Part shown: positions 22,792-30,049 of the stretch, one piece after another
Layout of the letters: every line of letters begins with the position of its first letter
How positions within the stretch are numbered: position 1 is the first letter of the stretch
NCBI GenBank assembly: GCA_001790855.1
Contig: MGDH01000024.1
Span: forward strand, 1-30,049
Direction: 5' to 3'
DNA from: Candidatus Schekmanbacteria bacterium RIFCSPLOWO2_02_FULL_38_14
Lineage (GTDB): Bacteria; Schekmanbacteria; GWA2-38-11
Length of the DNA: 30,049 bases
The notes under the pieces: generated by a model
What the model was told of the DNA's origin: nothing
Database searches by the model: none
What the model saw: the letters and a program-made list of their open reading frames with translations, nothing else
Position numbers and translations under genes: made by a program

Positions 22792-22876
22792 GTCATTGCG
22801 AGGCAAAGCCGAAGCAATCTCCTTTTTAGCTATCAGACTTAATTGAGATTGCCACGCCCTTCGGGCTCGCAATGAC
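22792..22876. repeat. GTCATTGCGAG inverted repeat between mvhD2 and hdrA2
   Basis: GTCATTGCGAG (22792-22802) and CTCGCAATGAC (22866-22876) are perfect outer arms. GAAGCAATCTC and GAGATTGCCACG form inner arms, with CCCTTCGGG beside them. It can fold into a long cruciform or RNA hairpin. A decayed copy lies at 8675-8829. This kind of dispersed repeat is known from many bacterial genomes. Confidence 0.85.
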
Positions 22877-22911
22877 AATGGAAAAACGTCTTAAAGTATT
22901 GCATGATTTTT

Positions 22912-24597
22912 TCACAATACAAATCCCTCAATCTCAGCTATTATTCCTTCATCAGTATAAGTTCTCAATGTTATTGCGCTGTTCGGGCATTCGCTCGCGC
23001 ACACACCGCATGCCTGGCATGCAACTTCTGAAATTACTGCTGCCCGCGTATATGTTACTGCGCCGTGAGGGCAGACTCTCTGGCATGTCAGGCAGAGGGT
23101 GCATTTGTCTTTATCAATTGCCATTCTTTCCTTGTAACATTTTATTTTTCCCTTTAACAGTTCAAAAACCTTAATGCCTGCACTCTTTGCATCAGTTATT
23201 GCATCTGGAATTTCCTCTGTTCCGCGGCACGCGCCAGCAAAAAAGATTCCCTTTCTGTTTGATTCAACAGGGAAATAGTGAACATTGTTCCTCTGGAAAA
23301 ATTTTAAAGAATCAAAATCAACACCTAAGACTTCCCTCAAATTTTCGCAATCTCCAGACGGAATAATCTCTTCTTCAAGCACCAGAACATCACAGGGGAT
23401 TTTAATGATTGGGTTCAAAAACTCCTCAGATGCCTTCAAAGAAAGGTAGTAATCAAAAATAAGAGCAAAAAATTTATTATCTTTCAGCAAAAATTGCGGC
23501 GCTTTATTCTCAAATTTAAAAACAATAACCCCTTCATCTCTTACTCTTCTATAAAGATTCTCAAGCCCTTCTCCTGCAACAAAAGCATTTCTGCAGGCTA
23601 TAAAGACTCTGTTTTTATACTGCTCTTTTAAAAGCAATGAGTTTTTAAAAACCGTTCCTGTTGAAACCTTTGAAAATCTTCCAGTCATCCCTGTAATAAA
23701 AAGAACGTTAATATCTTCACCTCTTCCAAAGATTTTCCGGGCTTTTTCTTTATCTTTTAAAATCTCCTCAAGTTCAAGCTGTGTGATTATTCTTTCATCA
23801 GGATTTAAATTGTATGCCTCCTGCGGAAAGTATGTCTGGAACCCTGTTGCAACCACAACTGAACCAAACTGCTTTTCCAGAATTCTGCCACCGGCTTTTA
23901 TCCCTGCAATAAAATCCCCGCAGGAACCCTTTAAGCTTATGACTTCAGCGTTTGTTAAAATTTCAGCCTTTCCTTTAATTTCTTCTATCTTTTCTTCAAT
24001 AAACCTCTCAGGAGAAATTTCTGACTGATAAAACCTGTTAAGTCTTTTTACATTGCCTCCAAGCTCTTTCTCTTTCTCAACAACTGTAACCTTAAAGCCT
24101 GATTTGCTCAGCTCAATTGCCGTCTGAATTCCTCCAATCCCTCCTCCGATTATAAGAACCTCTTCCTGCGGCAAAACCTCTGATTCATATACAGGCACTG
24201 CTTTTCTGATTCTCTTCAAAGCCCCTCTTAATAAATTTAATGCTTTATTGGTTGCTTCATCAATGTCATTTATTATCCACGCACACTGCTCTCTGATGTT
24301 GCAGACAGCAACCAGATTTCCATCTATCCCTGCCTCCACCATAAGCCTTCCCCTGAACAGCTCCTCATACAATTTGGGCGAACAACCTCCAATCAGCACC
24401 CTGTTAGCTTTTTTCTCTTTAACCTTTACGATTAGACCGCTTAAACAATCTTCAGAACAAAGAAGTTCAGATTCCATAACAAAGGAAAGATCCTCTTCTT
24501 TTCCAAGGGCTTCCATTATTTTTGAAAAACTGAGACTCTTATTTAAACTCCCTGCACAGTTGCAAAGGAATACTGCTATTCTAACTTTTTCAGACAT
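22912..24597 (-). CDS. HdrA-like flavoprotein, C-terminal-half type, lacking one cluster motif (HdrA2)
   Basis: The 561 residues match the second half of HdrA1 from end to end. The N-terminal small domain is VRIAVFLCNCAGSLNKSL, followed by CNIREQCAWI and the FAD loop LIIGGGIGGIQTA (about 148-160). Two C-terminal ferredoxins are present (CTLCLTCQRVCP and CQACGVCASECP, from about 499). Where HdrA1 has IQCVGSRN...YCSRVCC, this protein reads ITGMTGRFSKVSTGTVFKNS (about 301-320). All four ligands of the cluster in the thioredoxin-reductase-like domain are therefore missing. ATG 24597 is preferred because GGGAG lies eight bases upstream; a TTG at 24612 is the longer option. It directly follows hdrA3, in the order of the fused protein. 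Confidence 0.9.
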   Translation of the reverse strand: MSEKVRIAVFLCNCAGSLNKSLSFSKIMEALGKEEDLSFVMESELLCSEDCLSGLIVKVKEKKANRVLIGGCSPKLYEELFRGRLMVEAGIDGNLVAVCNIREQCAWIINDIDEATNKALNLLRGALKRIRKAVPVYESEVLPQEEVLIIGGGIGGIQTAIELSKSGFKVTVVEKEKELGGNVKRLNRFYQSEISPERFIEEKIEEIKGKAEILTNAEVISLKGSCGDFIAGIKAGGRILEKQFGSVVVATGFQTYFPQEAYNLNPDERIITQLELEEILKDKEKARKIFGRGEDINVLFITGMTGRFSKVSTGTVFKNSLLLKEQYKNRVFIACRNAFVAGEGLENLYRRVRDEGVIVFKFENKAPQFLLKDNKFFALIFDYYLSLKASEEFLNPIIKIPCDVLVLEEEIIPSGDCENLREVLGVDFDSLKFFQRNNVHYFPVESNRKGIFFAGACRGTEEIPDAITDAKSAGIKVFELLKGKIKCYKERMAIDKDKCTLCLTCQRVCPHGAVTYTRAAVISEVACQACGVCASECPNSAITLRTYTDEGIIAEIEGFVL

Positions 24598-24614
24598 CAA
24601 CTCTGCTCCCAAAA

Positions 24615-24667
24615 GCAGGTCAGGAGACCTGCCTCTGCCCGGGTAGAATCGGGTCTCCTGACCCGAT
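24615..24667. repeat. Paired GGTCAGGAGACC hairpins
   Basis: GCAGGTC-AGGA-GACCTGC (24615-24632) and ATCGGGTC-TCCT-GACCCGAT (24648-24667) are two perfect stems whose loops are complementary. In effect they are inverted copies of one GGTCAGGAGACC element. They sit just upstream of the hdrA2 ribosome-binding site and could affect its translation. Confidence 0.8.
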
Positions 24668-24721
24668 ATATATAAAACCCCCGCTATTTGAAATTTAAAG
24701 CTCTAAATCCTAATATCTAAA

Positions 24722-24747
24722 TTACCTGCCTGCCGGCAGGCAGGTAA
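24722..24747. repeat. 26-bp perfect palindrome
   Basis: Each half is TTACCTGCCTGCC, with no spacer. A diverged relative (CCTGTCTGCCGACAGGCAGG) is at 8768-8787. It lies in the hdrA3-hdrA2 gap and could form a cruciform or RNA hairpin, possibly an mRNA processing or protection site. Confidence 0.9.
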
Positions 24748-24767
24748 ACAAATTCAAATGACATAAA

Positions 24768-26054
24768 TCAAAAACCGTTTTGAACATTTGGATTTTTGCA
24801 TTTTACATTTATTAAAACATTCTCCGCAGCTGCTATTCCCTGAGCTATTGATGCAGGGATATTTTTTGGTCCCTGACAGGCTCCGGCTATAAAAACATTA
24901 GGTTTATCTGTGAGTGTAAAATCACACGGGTCGGATGTTTGAAAAAATCCGCTTTCCCCTGTTTTAAGACCAAAAATCTTTCCAATCTTTTTTATGCTTT
25001 CTGCAGGGGTAATACCTATTGACAGCACAACCAAATCAAATTCCTCCTGCCTGTCTTCTCCTTTTTCTATGTCCTCATAATTTATAACTATGGATTTATC
25101 CTCTCTTTCCCCGACATCGCCCGGCATTGCCCTGACAAAATTTATTTCCTTTAAGCATTTTTCATAAAATAAAGAGGCTTCCTTTGAGAGGTTCTGCAAA
25201 TCCATGTAAAAAATTGAAACAGAAATTTCAGGACTCTCATTTTTTAAAACCTTTGCCATCCTCATTGCATAAAGGCAGCAGACCTGAGAGCAATAATCAT
25301 TTCCAATATTTATATCCCTGCTTCCAACACATTGAATGAAAGCAACTTTTTTTGGTATGGCATTGTCAGACGGTCTTCTTATTCCGTCCTTGAATCTTAG
25401 CTGTTCTTCAAGGTTAATCCCTGTTATCACATTTTGAAAAACCCCATATCTGTACTGAATACGCTTTTTTGCATCAAAAGGAGAAAACCCGCAGGCAACA
25501 ACAACAGAATCTGCGCCAACGCCGAATATTTCCTCCTTTTCACTATAATTAACTGCTTTTGCTGGACAGACCTTCTCGCACAAATTGCATTTTTCGCCTT
25601 TAAACCTGAGACATAAACCTTCATCTATGAAATAGGCTTTAGGAAGGGATTGCTGATGGACAATTCTTATAGCAGAACCATTAACAGGACAGACCTCCTT
25701 GCATAGTCCGCATGAAATACATTTCTCTAAGGAGACGTAGCGCGGAGTTTTTTTTATCTTTACATCAAATTTGCCCTCATTCTCAGAGGACTCAATTACT
25801 TCACATCCTGTTAAGATAATAATTCCATTCTGCATCTGCAAATCATTCATCTTAAGATTAACAATGCAGGCAGAACACTTGTTGCAGACCCCTGAAGCCT
25901 TGCAGCCATATCTTATTGCAAAGCCTCCGAGAGAATGTTCTTTCTCAACAAGATTTACCTCTGCGCCTGCTTTTGCAAGCTCGATTGCACATGCCACACC
26001 TGCAATTCCGCCACCGATTACTAAAACCTTTTTATCTATAGCTTTTATAACCAT
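24768..26054 (-). CDS. HdrA-like flavoprotein, N-terminal-half type (HdrA3)
   Basis: The 428 residues match the first half of HdrA1 without the GltD insert. FAD loop VIGGGIAGVACA is at 12-23. Ferredoxin motifs follow: CISCGLCKEVCP (112-123), then Cys148, CNLCEKVCP (156-164). The cluster motif Cys242-X12-Cys255-X3-Cys259Cys260 is intact, and a C-terminal FIAGACQGPKNIPASIAQG FAD-binding loop closes the fold. At 51-63 it has CKASGVCNKCSAC, four cysteines where HdrA1 has only DCAMC; this could hold an extra cluster. It resembles QmoA in size, but gene order points to a split HdrA. The last residues CKNPNVQNGF are encoded by AAATTC-type repeat. It lies between hdrB2 and hdrA2. Confidence 0.9.
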   Translation of the reverse strand: MVIKAIDKKVLVIGGGIAGVACAIELAKAGAEVNLVEKEHSLGGFAIRYGCKASGVCNKCSACIVNLKMNDLQMQNGIIILTGCEVIESSENEGKFDVKIKKTPRYVSLEKCISCGLCKEVCPVNGSAIRIVHQQSLPKAYFIDEGLCLRFKGEKCNLCEKVCPAKAVNYSEKEEIFGVGADSVVVACGFSPFDAKKRIQYRYGVFQNVITGINLEEQLRFKDGIRRPSDNAIPKKVAFIQCVGSRDINIGNDYCSQVCCLYAMRMAKVLKNESPEISVSIFYMDLQNLSKEASLFYEKCLKEINFVRAMPGDVGEREDKSIVINYEDIEKGEDRQEEFDLVVLSIGITPAESIKKIGKIFGLKTGESGFFQTSDPCDFTLTDKPNVFIAGACQGPKNIPASIAQGIAAAENVLINVKCKNPNVQNGF

Positions 26055-26074
26055 ATGATTTTTGCTCTAAGATT

Positions 26075-26188
26075 TAAAAGTTCAAATGCCAAAATCCAAA
26101 TATCAAATGAATGTCAAATTTCAAAACCAAAAACATTTAAATATTTGGACTTTGAATTTCATTTGAACTTTGAGCTTTGACATTCGAC
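26075..26188. repeat. AAATTCAAA-type inverted low-complexity repeat
   Basis: AAGTTCAAATGCCAAAATCC... and ...CATTTGAACTTTGAGCTTTG repeat the words seen at 17590-17720, and the two ends can pair. It fills the gap between hdrB2 and hdrA3. Confidence 0.75.
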
Positions 26189-26192
26189 AGTT

Positions 26193-27065
26193 TTATATCT
26201 TCTCCAGGAGTCCTTTGGTTTTGACAACATTGAGATGGAGCCCGAGTTCTTTGCTGTCAATTCCCATGGCAAGCCCTAAGAGTTGAGGATAAAAGAGAAC
26301 GGGTATTTCATATTTTGTCTGGAACTGCTCCTCTATTGACCGCTGGTTCCCATCATACATAACATTGCAGAAAGGACAGACAAGGCAAATTGCATCTGCC
26401 CCTGATTCCTTCATCCTATCCAGCTTTTCCTTTGAAAGAGAAAGAGATACCTTTTCCGCTATGGCAAGTATCCCGCCTCCACAGCACAGCATTCCATTCT
26501 GATGAGATACATAATTTGCCCCTGTAATCTTTATAAGCTCCTCAAGGGTCTGAGGGATTTCCGGGTCATCAAATTTATCATAAATTTTGGATGGCCTTAC
26601 ATAATGGCATCCATAATGGGCGGTAATTGATAGGTTTTTTAATTCCCTTGTTACTGTCCTTTTTATCTTCTCAATTCCTATGTCCTCATAGAGAATTCTC
26701 CCTAAATGCTTAACTTTAACTTTGCCATTATACTCTCTGTTTATCTCCTTAAGTTTTCTATTAACCTCCTCTCGTAACTCCTCGTTTTCATTAAGCTCCC
26801 TGCTCATTTCTGTAAGGTTCTCTGTACAGGCACTGCAGATTGAACATATTGTCTCAATGCCTCTCTCTTCTGCAAGGCTCAAATTTCTTGCGGCAAGAAG
26901 CAGTGCTGTCTCCTTGCTAACAGCCTTCAGGGGAAAACCGCAGCAGGAAAATTCTCCAATATCAATAAACTTAATCCCGAGTTTCTCTCCTATTTTTCTT
27001 GTTGATATCTCATACTGCCTTGCCCTTGCAGGAATCGTGCAGCCCAAAAATAAAGCTAACTCCAT
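26193..27065 (-). CDS. Heterodisulfide reductase-like subunit B (HdrB2)
   Basis: A second HdrB, 290 residues, with both CCG cluster motifs complete. They are Cys9-X31-Cys41Cys42-X34-Cys77-X2-Cys80 (with an extra Cys74) and Cys153-X40-Cys194Cys195-X34-Cys230-X2-Cys233. It is clearly homologous to HdrB1 (YPQLLGLAMGIDSKELGL versus FSQLLGLAFGSGVKELGL) but well diverged, so the two may differ in substrate. GGAGA lies seven bases before the ATG. It follows hdrC2 and precedes hdrA3. Two complete HdrB proteins imply two disulfide-reducing sites in one operon. Confidence 0.93.
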   Translation of the reverse strand: MELALFLGCTIPARARQYEISTRKIGEKLGIKFIDIGEFSCCGFPLKAVSKETALLLAARNLSLAEERGIETICSICSACTENLTEMSRELNENEELREEVNRKLKEINREYNGKVKVKHLGRILYEDIGIEKIKRTVTRELKNLSITAHYGCHYVRPSKIYDKFDDPEIPQTLEELIKITGANYVSHQNGMLCCGGGILAIAEKVSLSLSKEKLDRMKESGADAICLVCPFCNVMYDGNQRSIEEQFQTKYEIPVLFYPQLLGLAMGIDSKELGLHLNVVKTKGLLEKI

Positions 27066-27079
27066 AATACGTTCTCCAG

Positions 27080-27242
27080 TTTAAATCAAAATCCTAAATT
27101 CTAATATCTAAATCCTAAACAATATCAAAATTCGAAATTTCAATTTTCAAAATTGTTTTGAATTCTTGATTTTTGTCATTTGAATTTGTTTACCCCGCTT
27201 AGAAATTTTAATTTCTAACGGGGTTTAGAATTTAGGATTTAG
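27080..27242. repeat. AAATTC-type repeat with CCCCG hairpin
   Basis: Low-complexity words such as AAATCCTAAATTC run inwards from one side and GAATTTAGGATTTAGAA from the other, giving a long inverted repeat. At its centre ACCCCG...TTAGAAATT pairs with AATTTCTAA-CGGGGT (27192-27224). It fills the hdrC2-hdrB2 gap. Confidence 0.75.
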
Positions 27243-27247
27243 AATTT

Positions 27248-27742
27248 TCATTTTTTTATATACCTATCTAAACCTGACATCTCAAAAATCTTACTTACAT
27301 CCTCAAGCTTTGTTGGAAGAAAAGGTAATCCTGCTTTTTCTCTTTTCTTGTTATCAAAATCCTCAAGCACATACACCCTTCCGCTCGCTTTTACAAAATT
27401 TGCAATCTGAACATATGAAGGGTGGATATAGCCTGCCTCTGTGGCAAGATTCTTGATTACCGCCATTAAATCAGAAATAAGCACATCCTGTGGGCAGCGC
27501 TCCTGACAATTATAGCAGGCTGTGCACAGCCACACAAAATCGCTTTTAAAAACCCTCTCCTTCATTCCAAGAATTGCCATCCTGATAATCTGCCTCGGAT
27601 TAAACTTCTCGTCAATTTTTCTCACAGGACAGCTTGCAGTGCAGGTGCCGCAGGAAAAGCAGTTTTTTATCTTCTCCCCTCCATGCCTTTTTGCAATTTC
27701 ATATTTAAAATTACTGTCCAGTTCGTCAATATTTATTTCCAT
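27248..27742 (-). CDS. Heterodisulfide reductase-like subunit C (HdrC2)
   Basis: A 164-residue soluble protein with two [4Fe-4S] motifs, Cys28/31/34/38 (CFSCGTCTASCP) and Cys73/76/79/83 (CTACYNCQERCP), the HdrC pattern. It is the first gene of the Hdr array, with GAGGA about seven bases before the ATG. No clear promoter was found in the gap upstream, which also carries REP-like palindrome copy 2. It should connect an HdrA protein with HdrB2. HdrC1 lies at the other end of the operon. Confidence 0.92.
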   Translation of the reverse strand: MEINIDELDSNFKYEIAKRHGGEKIKNCFSCGTCTASCPVRKIDEKFNPRQIIRMAILGMKERVFKSDFVWLCTACYNCQERCPQDVLISDLMAVIKNLATEAGYIHPSYVQIANFVKASGRVYVLEDFDNKKREKAGLPFLPTKLEDVSKIFEMSGLDRYIKK

Positions 27743-27818
27743 ACTGTTTTCCTCGTAAAAATTGATTAATTTTGCACTTCTTATCCTTTATAAAATAATA
27801 AAAAAAACTGCAAGCAAG

Positions 27819-27893
27819 AAGAAAAAGGGGACGGTTCTCTTTTTTCCATCACAAAGATAATATATCAAAAAAGAGAACCGTCCCCTTTTTCTT
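27819..27893. repeat. REP-like palindrome, copy 2
   Basis: A perfect 27-bp inverted repeat (27819-27845 and 27867-27893) with a 21-base loop. It has the same GGGGACGGTTCTCTTT core as 1190-1243. It sits between the divergent hdrC2 and MATE genes. The loop differs from copy 1, so the arms are the conserved part. Confidence 0.9.
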
Positions 27894-27952
27894 GACATTT
27901 AATCCTTATTTGATATTGAGTCTTTTCAATTTAAATTTTTATTTGACTCACT

Positions 27953-29314
27953 ATGACACAAAAGAAAAGAACTGCTATTGACACAACTACGGGCAGCATC
28001 TCCCGCGTATTGCTGAGCCTTGCTGTTCCATTTATCCTTGCCATGCTCGTGGAAACCCTTTTCAACATTACCAACATGCTTTTTGTGAGCAGGCTCGGCT
28101 CAGAGGCAATTGCCGCTGTATCTTTTTGCGGCATAATGCTCATGCTCACAGCAGTTGCTGTTGAAGGGATGTCAGGTGCAGCCGTTGCGCTTATTGCAAG
28201 AAGAGTTGGCGAAAAGGACCTTACAGGTGCCGGAATAGTTTCAGTACAGATATATTTGGTCGGTATAATTTTTTCAATTGCCCTCGGGATTCTTGGATAC
28301 ATTTATGCAGAACCACTGATGAGGCTTATTGGTGCCAATGATTCAATTGTTAATAATGGAATCGGCTATGCCAAGGTCTACTTTCTTGGAATGACCTCAG
28401 TGTTTTTCCTTTTCATAACGCAGGCTATTCTAAGAGGTGCAGGAGAGCCTGTAATACCTGTTGTTATTCTGGCTATTTCTGCCCTATCTAATATCGCACT
28501 CGATTTCTTGCTGATATTCGGAATAGGCCCCTTCCCAAAGCTCGGAGTAACCGGTGCTGCTGTTGCAACAATAATTGCAAGAGCTATTGGTTCAATCATT
28601 GGACTGTTTTACCTTTTCTCAGGCTATTCTCTTATCAGAGTTCGCCTCTCTGATTTCCGCATAGATTTTCCAATAATTAAAAATGTTCTTAGGATTGCTT
28701 TCCCGTCAATGGGAAGAATGAGCCTACACAGCCTTTCAAGAATTGCACTTATGAAAATTGTCACTCTCTTTGGCACCTCGGCAGTAGCAGCTTACGGTAT
28801 CGGGCTTCGCCTTGATATGCTGGTATTCCTTCCCGGGTTAGGTTTTGCAAGCGCAGTTTCCACAATGGTCGGGCAGAATCTCGGAGCAAATAACCATGAA
28901 AGGGCTGAAAAAAGCGCAAGCATTGCCCTGTGGTACAATGTAATTATCATGTCTTTTCTTGGATTCATCTTCTTCTTTATGGCTAAGGAGATAATTGGAA
29001 TCTTTGATAAGAGCAATGAAGTGCTTCGCATGGGAGAAATCTATCTCAAGGTAGTGGCACCAACCTACTTTCTCCTTGGGGTAAGGCTTGTTATTGGGGG
29101 TGCGCTCAGGGGTGCCGGCGACAATTTTGGACCAATGATGATCTCGCTGATAACCCTATTTGTTATTCAGATACCCCTTGCCTATTATCTCTCAAAATGG
29201 GCTTTTTTAAATACCACCGGAATCTGGCTTTCAATTGCAGCTGTTAATTTTTTTGAAGCTGCCTTTCTGATTTTATGGTTTAAGAGGGGTGGCTGGAAGA
29301 AAAAAAGATTTTAA
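27953..29314 (+). CDS. MATE family efflux transporter
   Basis: The 453-residue inner-membrane protein has the two-fold repeat of six-helix MatE domains expected for drug or metabolite export driven by Na+ or H+. The first repeat opens with LLSLAVPFILAMLVETLFNITNMLFVSRLG. Loop motifs include RRVGEKDLTGAG and ILRGAGEPVIP; the second repeat shows FPSMGRMSLHSLSRIAL, VGQNLGANNHERAEKSA and GGALRGAGDNFGP. Length is normal and the C-terminus is short and basic. Substrate cannot be predicted. It is divergent from the Hdr operon and ends four bases before the convergent gene at 29319, with no terminator visible between them. Confidence 0.94.
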   Translation: MTQKKRTAIDTTTGSISRVLLSLAVPFILAMLVETLFNITNMLFVSRLGSEAIAAVSFCGIMLMLTAVAVEGMSGAAVALIARRVGEKDLTGAGIVSVQIYLVGIIFSIALGILGYIYAEPLMRLIGANDSIVNNGIGYAKVYFLGMTSVFFLFITQAILRGAGEPVIPVVILAISALSNIALDFLLIFGIGPFPKLGVTGAAVATIIARAIGSIIGLFYLFSGYSLIRVRLSDFRIDFPIIKNVLRIAFPSMGRMSLHSLSRIALMKIVTLFGTSAVAAYGIGLRLDMLVFLPGLGFASAVSTMVGQNLGANNHERAEKSASIALWYNVIIMSFLGFIFFFMAKEIIGIFDKSNEVLRMGEIYLKVVAPTYFLLGVRLVIGGALRGAGDNFGPMMISLITLFVIQIPLAYYLSKWAFLNTTGIWLSIAAVNFFEAAFLILWFKRGGWKKKRF

Positions 29315-29318
29315 TCAA

Positions 29319-30049
29319 TTAATGCATGCTAAATATAATAAGAGGGACATCGTTTACATATGAACGATAGACTTCTTTTTCTTTTACAAGATAAATAAAA
29401 CCTGAATTCTCACCAAATATTCTGTGTCCTGCACTAAACTTCAATTTTCCCGTAAGCTCATATTCTTTAATAGGTTCTTTTTTTTCAAAGTAACAACTTA
29501 CTATGTAAGATATATTATTCTTCGTAACGTACTCAGAAAATTTCCCTGAGCTTAAATATTCCTGATATTCATAATTATTTATTACACCATCAAGATTAAC
29601 AACCCTTCTCTGACTAAAAAAACTGAAGATTCCAGAATCTCTCATGCCAAAGATGGCATTTTTTTCCATATTATCTCTTGCCCATATAGCTGCTTTATAG
29701 CTATTTGCACCAAATTTCCAACCTTGTTTAAATTTTAAATTCTTATTCACAACAAATAAAACCATAAAGATGAGAATTACAAAAGATATCCCTCGTAAAA
29801 TTCTATTTTTTTCATTGTATGTGATGAATAAGTTAAACAAAAAAGGCAGTCCAAACAAGATTACTATAAAATGAATCGAGAAATGCCAGTAACCTTTTGT
29901 TTTATCAAAAAGCAAAGTATAAACTATATGGGAAATAGCTCCTGTCCCTAACCATACCATTACTTCAATAAAGCGAAAATACTTTGTAAATTTATTTGAT
30001 AACCTTACGTTTTCTTTCATATAAATATATAAAAATATATAAAATAAAG
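29319..30049 (-). CDS. Membrane protein, C-terminal part of a glycosyltransferase-like protein (runs off window)
   Basis: From the first ATG (30020) there are 233 residues, but the frame stays open to the window edge, and that ATG lacks a ribosome-binding site, so the true start is probably outside. About three hydrophobic helices (near 14-36, 44-64, 77-92) are followed by a soluble domain: YKAAIWARDNMEKNAIFGMRDSGIFSFFS, RRVVNLDGVINNYEYQEYL and YVTKNNISYIVSCYFE. This tail is typical of large multi-helix membrane glycosyltransferase-like (PMT/GT39-type) hypothetical proteins, in which it lies outside the membrane. The helices before it would carry the catalytic site, which is not visible here. 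Confidence 0.55.
   Translation of the reverse strand, partial: LFYIFLYIYMKENVRLSNKFTKYFRFIEVMVWLGTGAISHIVYTLLFDKTKGYWHFSIHFIVILFGLPFLFNLFITYNEKNRILRGISFVILIFMVLFVVNKNLKFKQGWKFGANSYKAAIWARDNMEKNAIFGMRDSGIFSFFSQRRVVNLDGVINNYEYQEYLSSGKFSEYVTKNNISYIVSCYFEKKEPIKEYELTGKLKFSAGHRIFGENSGFIYLVKEKEVYRSYVNDVPLIIFSMH

Noticed and set aside
24265-24275. DnaA-box-like TTATCCACG, possible origin
   Set aside because: A single match inside hdrA2 coding sequence with no cluster or AT-rich unwinding region.
24768-26054. HdrA3 as QmoA of a Qmo complex
   Set aside because: The size fits, but there is no QmoB-type fusion with MvhD, no membrane QmoC and no APS reductase nearby; co-linearity with HdrA1 explains it better.
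1-30049. CRISPR array, tRNA or rRNA genes
   Set aside because: No regularly spaced repeat units, cloverleaf-type sequence or rRNA signature was seen on either strand; the repeats found are palindromic or low-complexity.

Overview
The window is AT-rich chromosomal DNA, probably from an uncultured, anaerobic, Gram-negative-type bacterium. Three things point that way: a very large flavin/iron-sulfur heterodisulfide-reductase-like (Hdr) operon, PEP-CTERM envelope proteins, and meso-diaminopimelate peptidoglycan recycling (Mpl). The mix, including palindromic intergenic repeats, would fit Desulfobacterota, Nitrospirota or a candidate phylum such as Schekmanbacteria. That placement is inference; there is no rRNA gene here to settle it.

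Layout. (1) 1-1595: a sulfotransferase-like gene of different base composition sits between two direct copies of a ~210-bp repeat. Each copy carries a possible promoter and a small ORF. A REP-like palindrome forms the 3' end of the sulfotransferase gene. (2) 1596-7415: a single-domain response regulator, then the conserved origin-associated block mnmG-rsmG-parA-parB. It is interrupted by an RRM RNA-binding protein gene with a long leader; two parS sites lie just upstream of parA. (3) 7438-8600: a frameshifted secreted helical-repeat-like gene and an NTF2-like protein, then a decayed repeat. (4) 8854-12318, minus strand: ldcA, a class-C beta-lactamase-fold serine hydrolase and mpl, which together look like a murein-peptide recycling unit. 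(5) 12445-14366: two paralogous PEP-CTERM proteins behind a good sigma-54-type promoter, with two matching upstream inverted-repeat sites. (6) recX, then a second RRM gene in inverted orientation whose leader is nearly the same as that of the first.

(7) 15513-27742, minus strand, in transcription order: hdrC2, hdrB2, hdrA3, hdrA2, mvhD2, hdrA1, mvhD1, hdrC1, hdrB1. This amounts to two non-identical HdrABC-MvhD sets in one array. HdrA1 (1494 residues) fuses two HdrA-like halves and carries a GltD-like NAD(P)H:flavin module inserted in the first half. HdrA3 plus HdrA2 are the same architecture split into two genes and without the insert. HdrA2 and MvhD2 have lost cysteines that the other set keeps. 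No hydrogenase, formate dehydrogenase or FloxABCD gene adjoins, so the inserted module is the obvious local entry point for electrons. This is the most interesting system in the window. The gaps between its genes are filled with different palindromes and AAATTCAAA-type repeats, some of which run into the ends of the coding regions.

(8) 27819-30049: a second copy of the REP-like palindrome, a MATE transporter, and the C-terminal part of a membrane protein that runs off the window edge. No tRNA, rRNA, CRISPR array or intact transposase was found.
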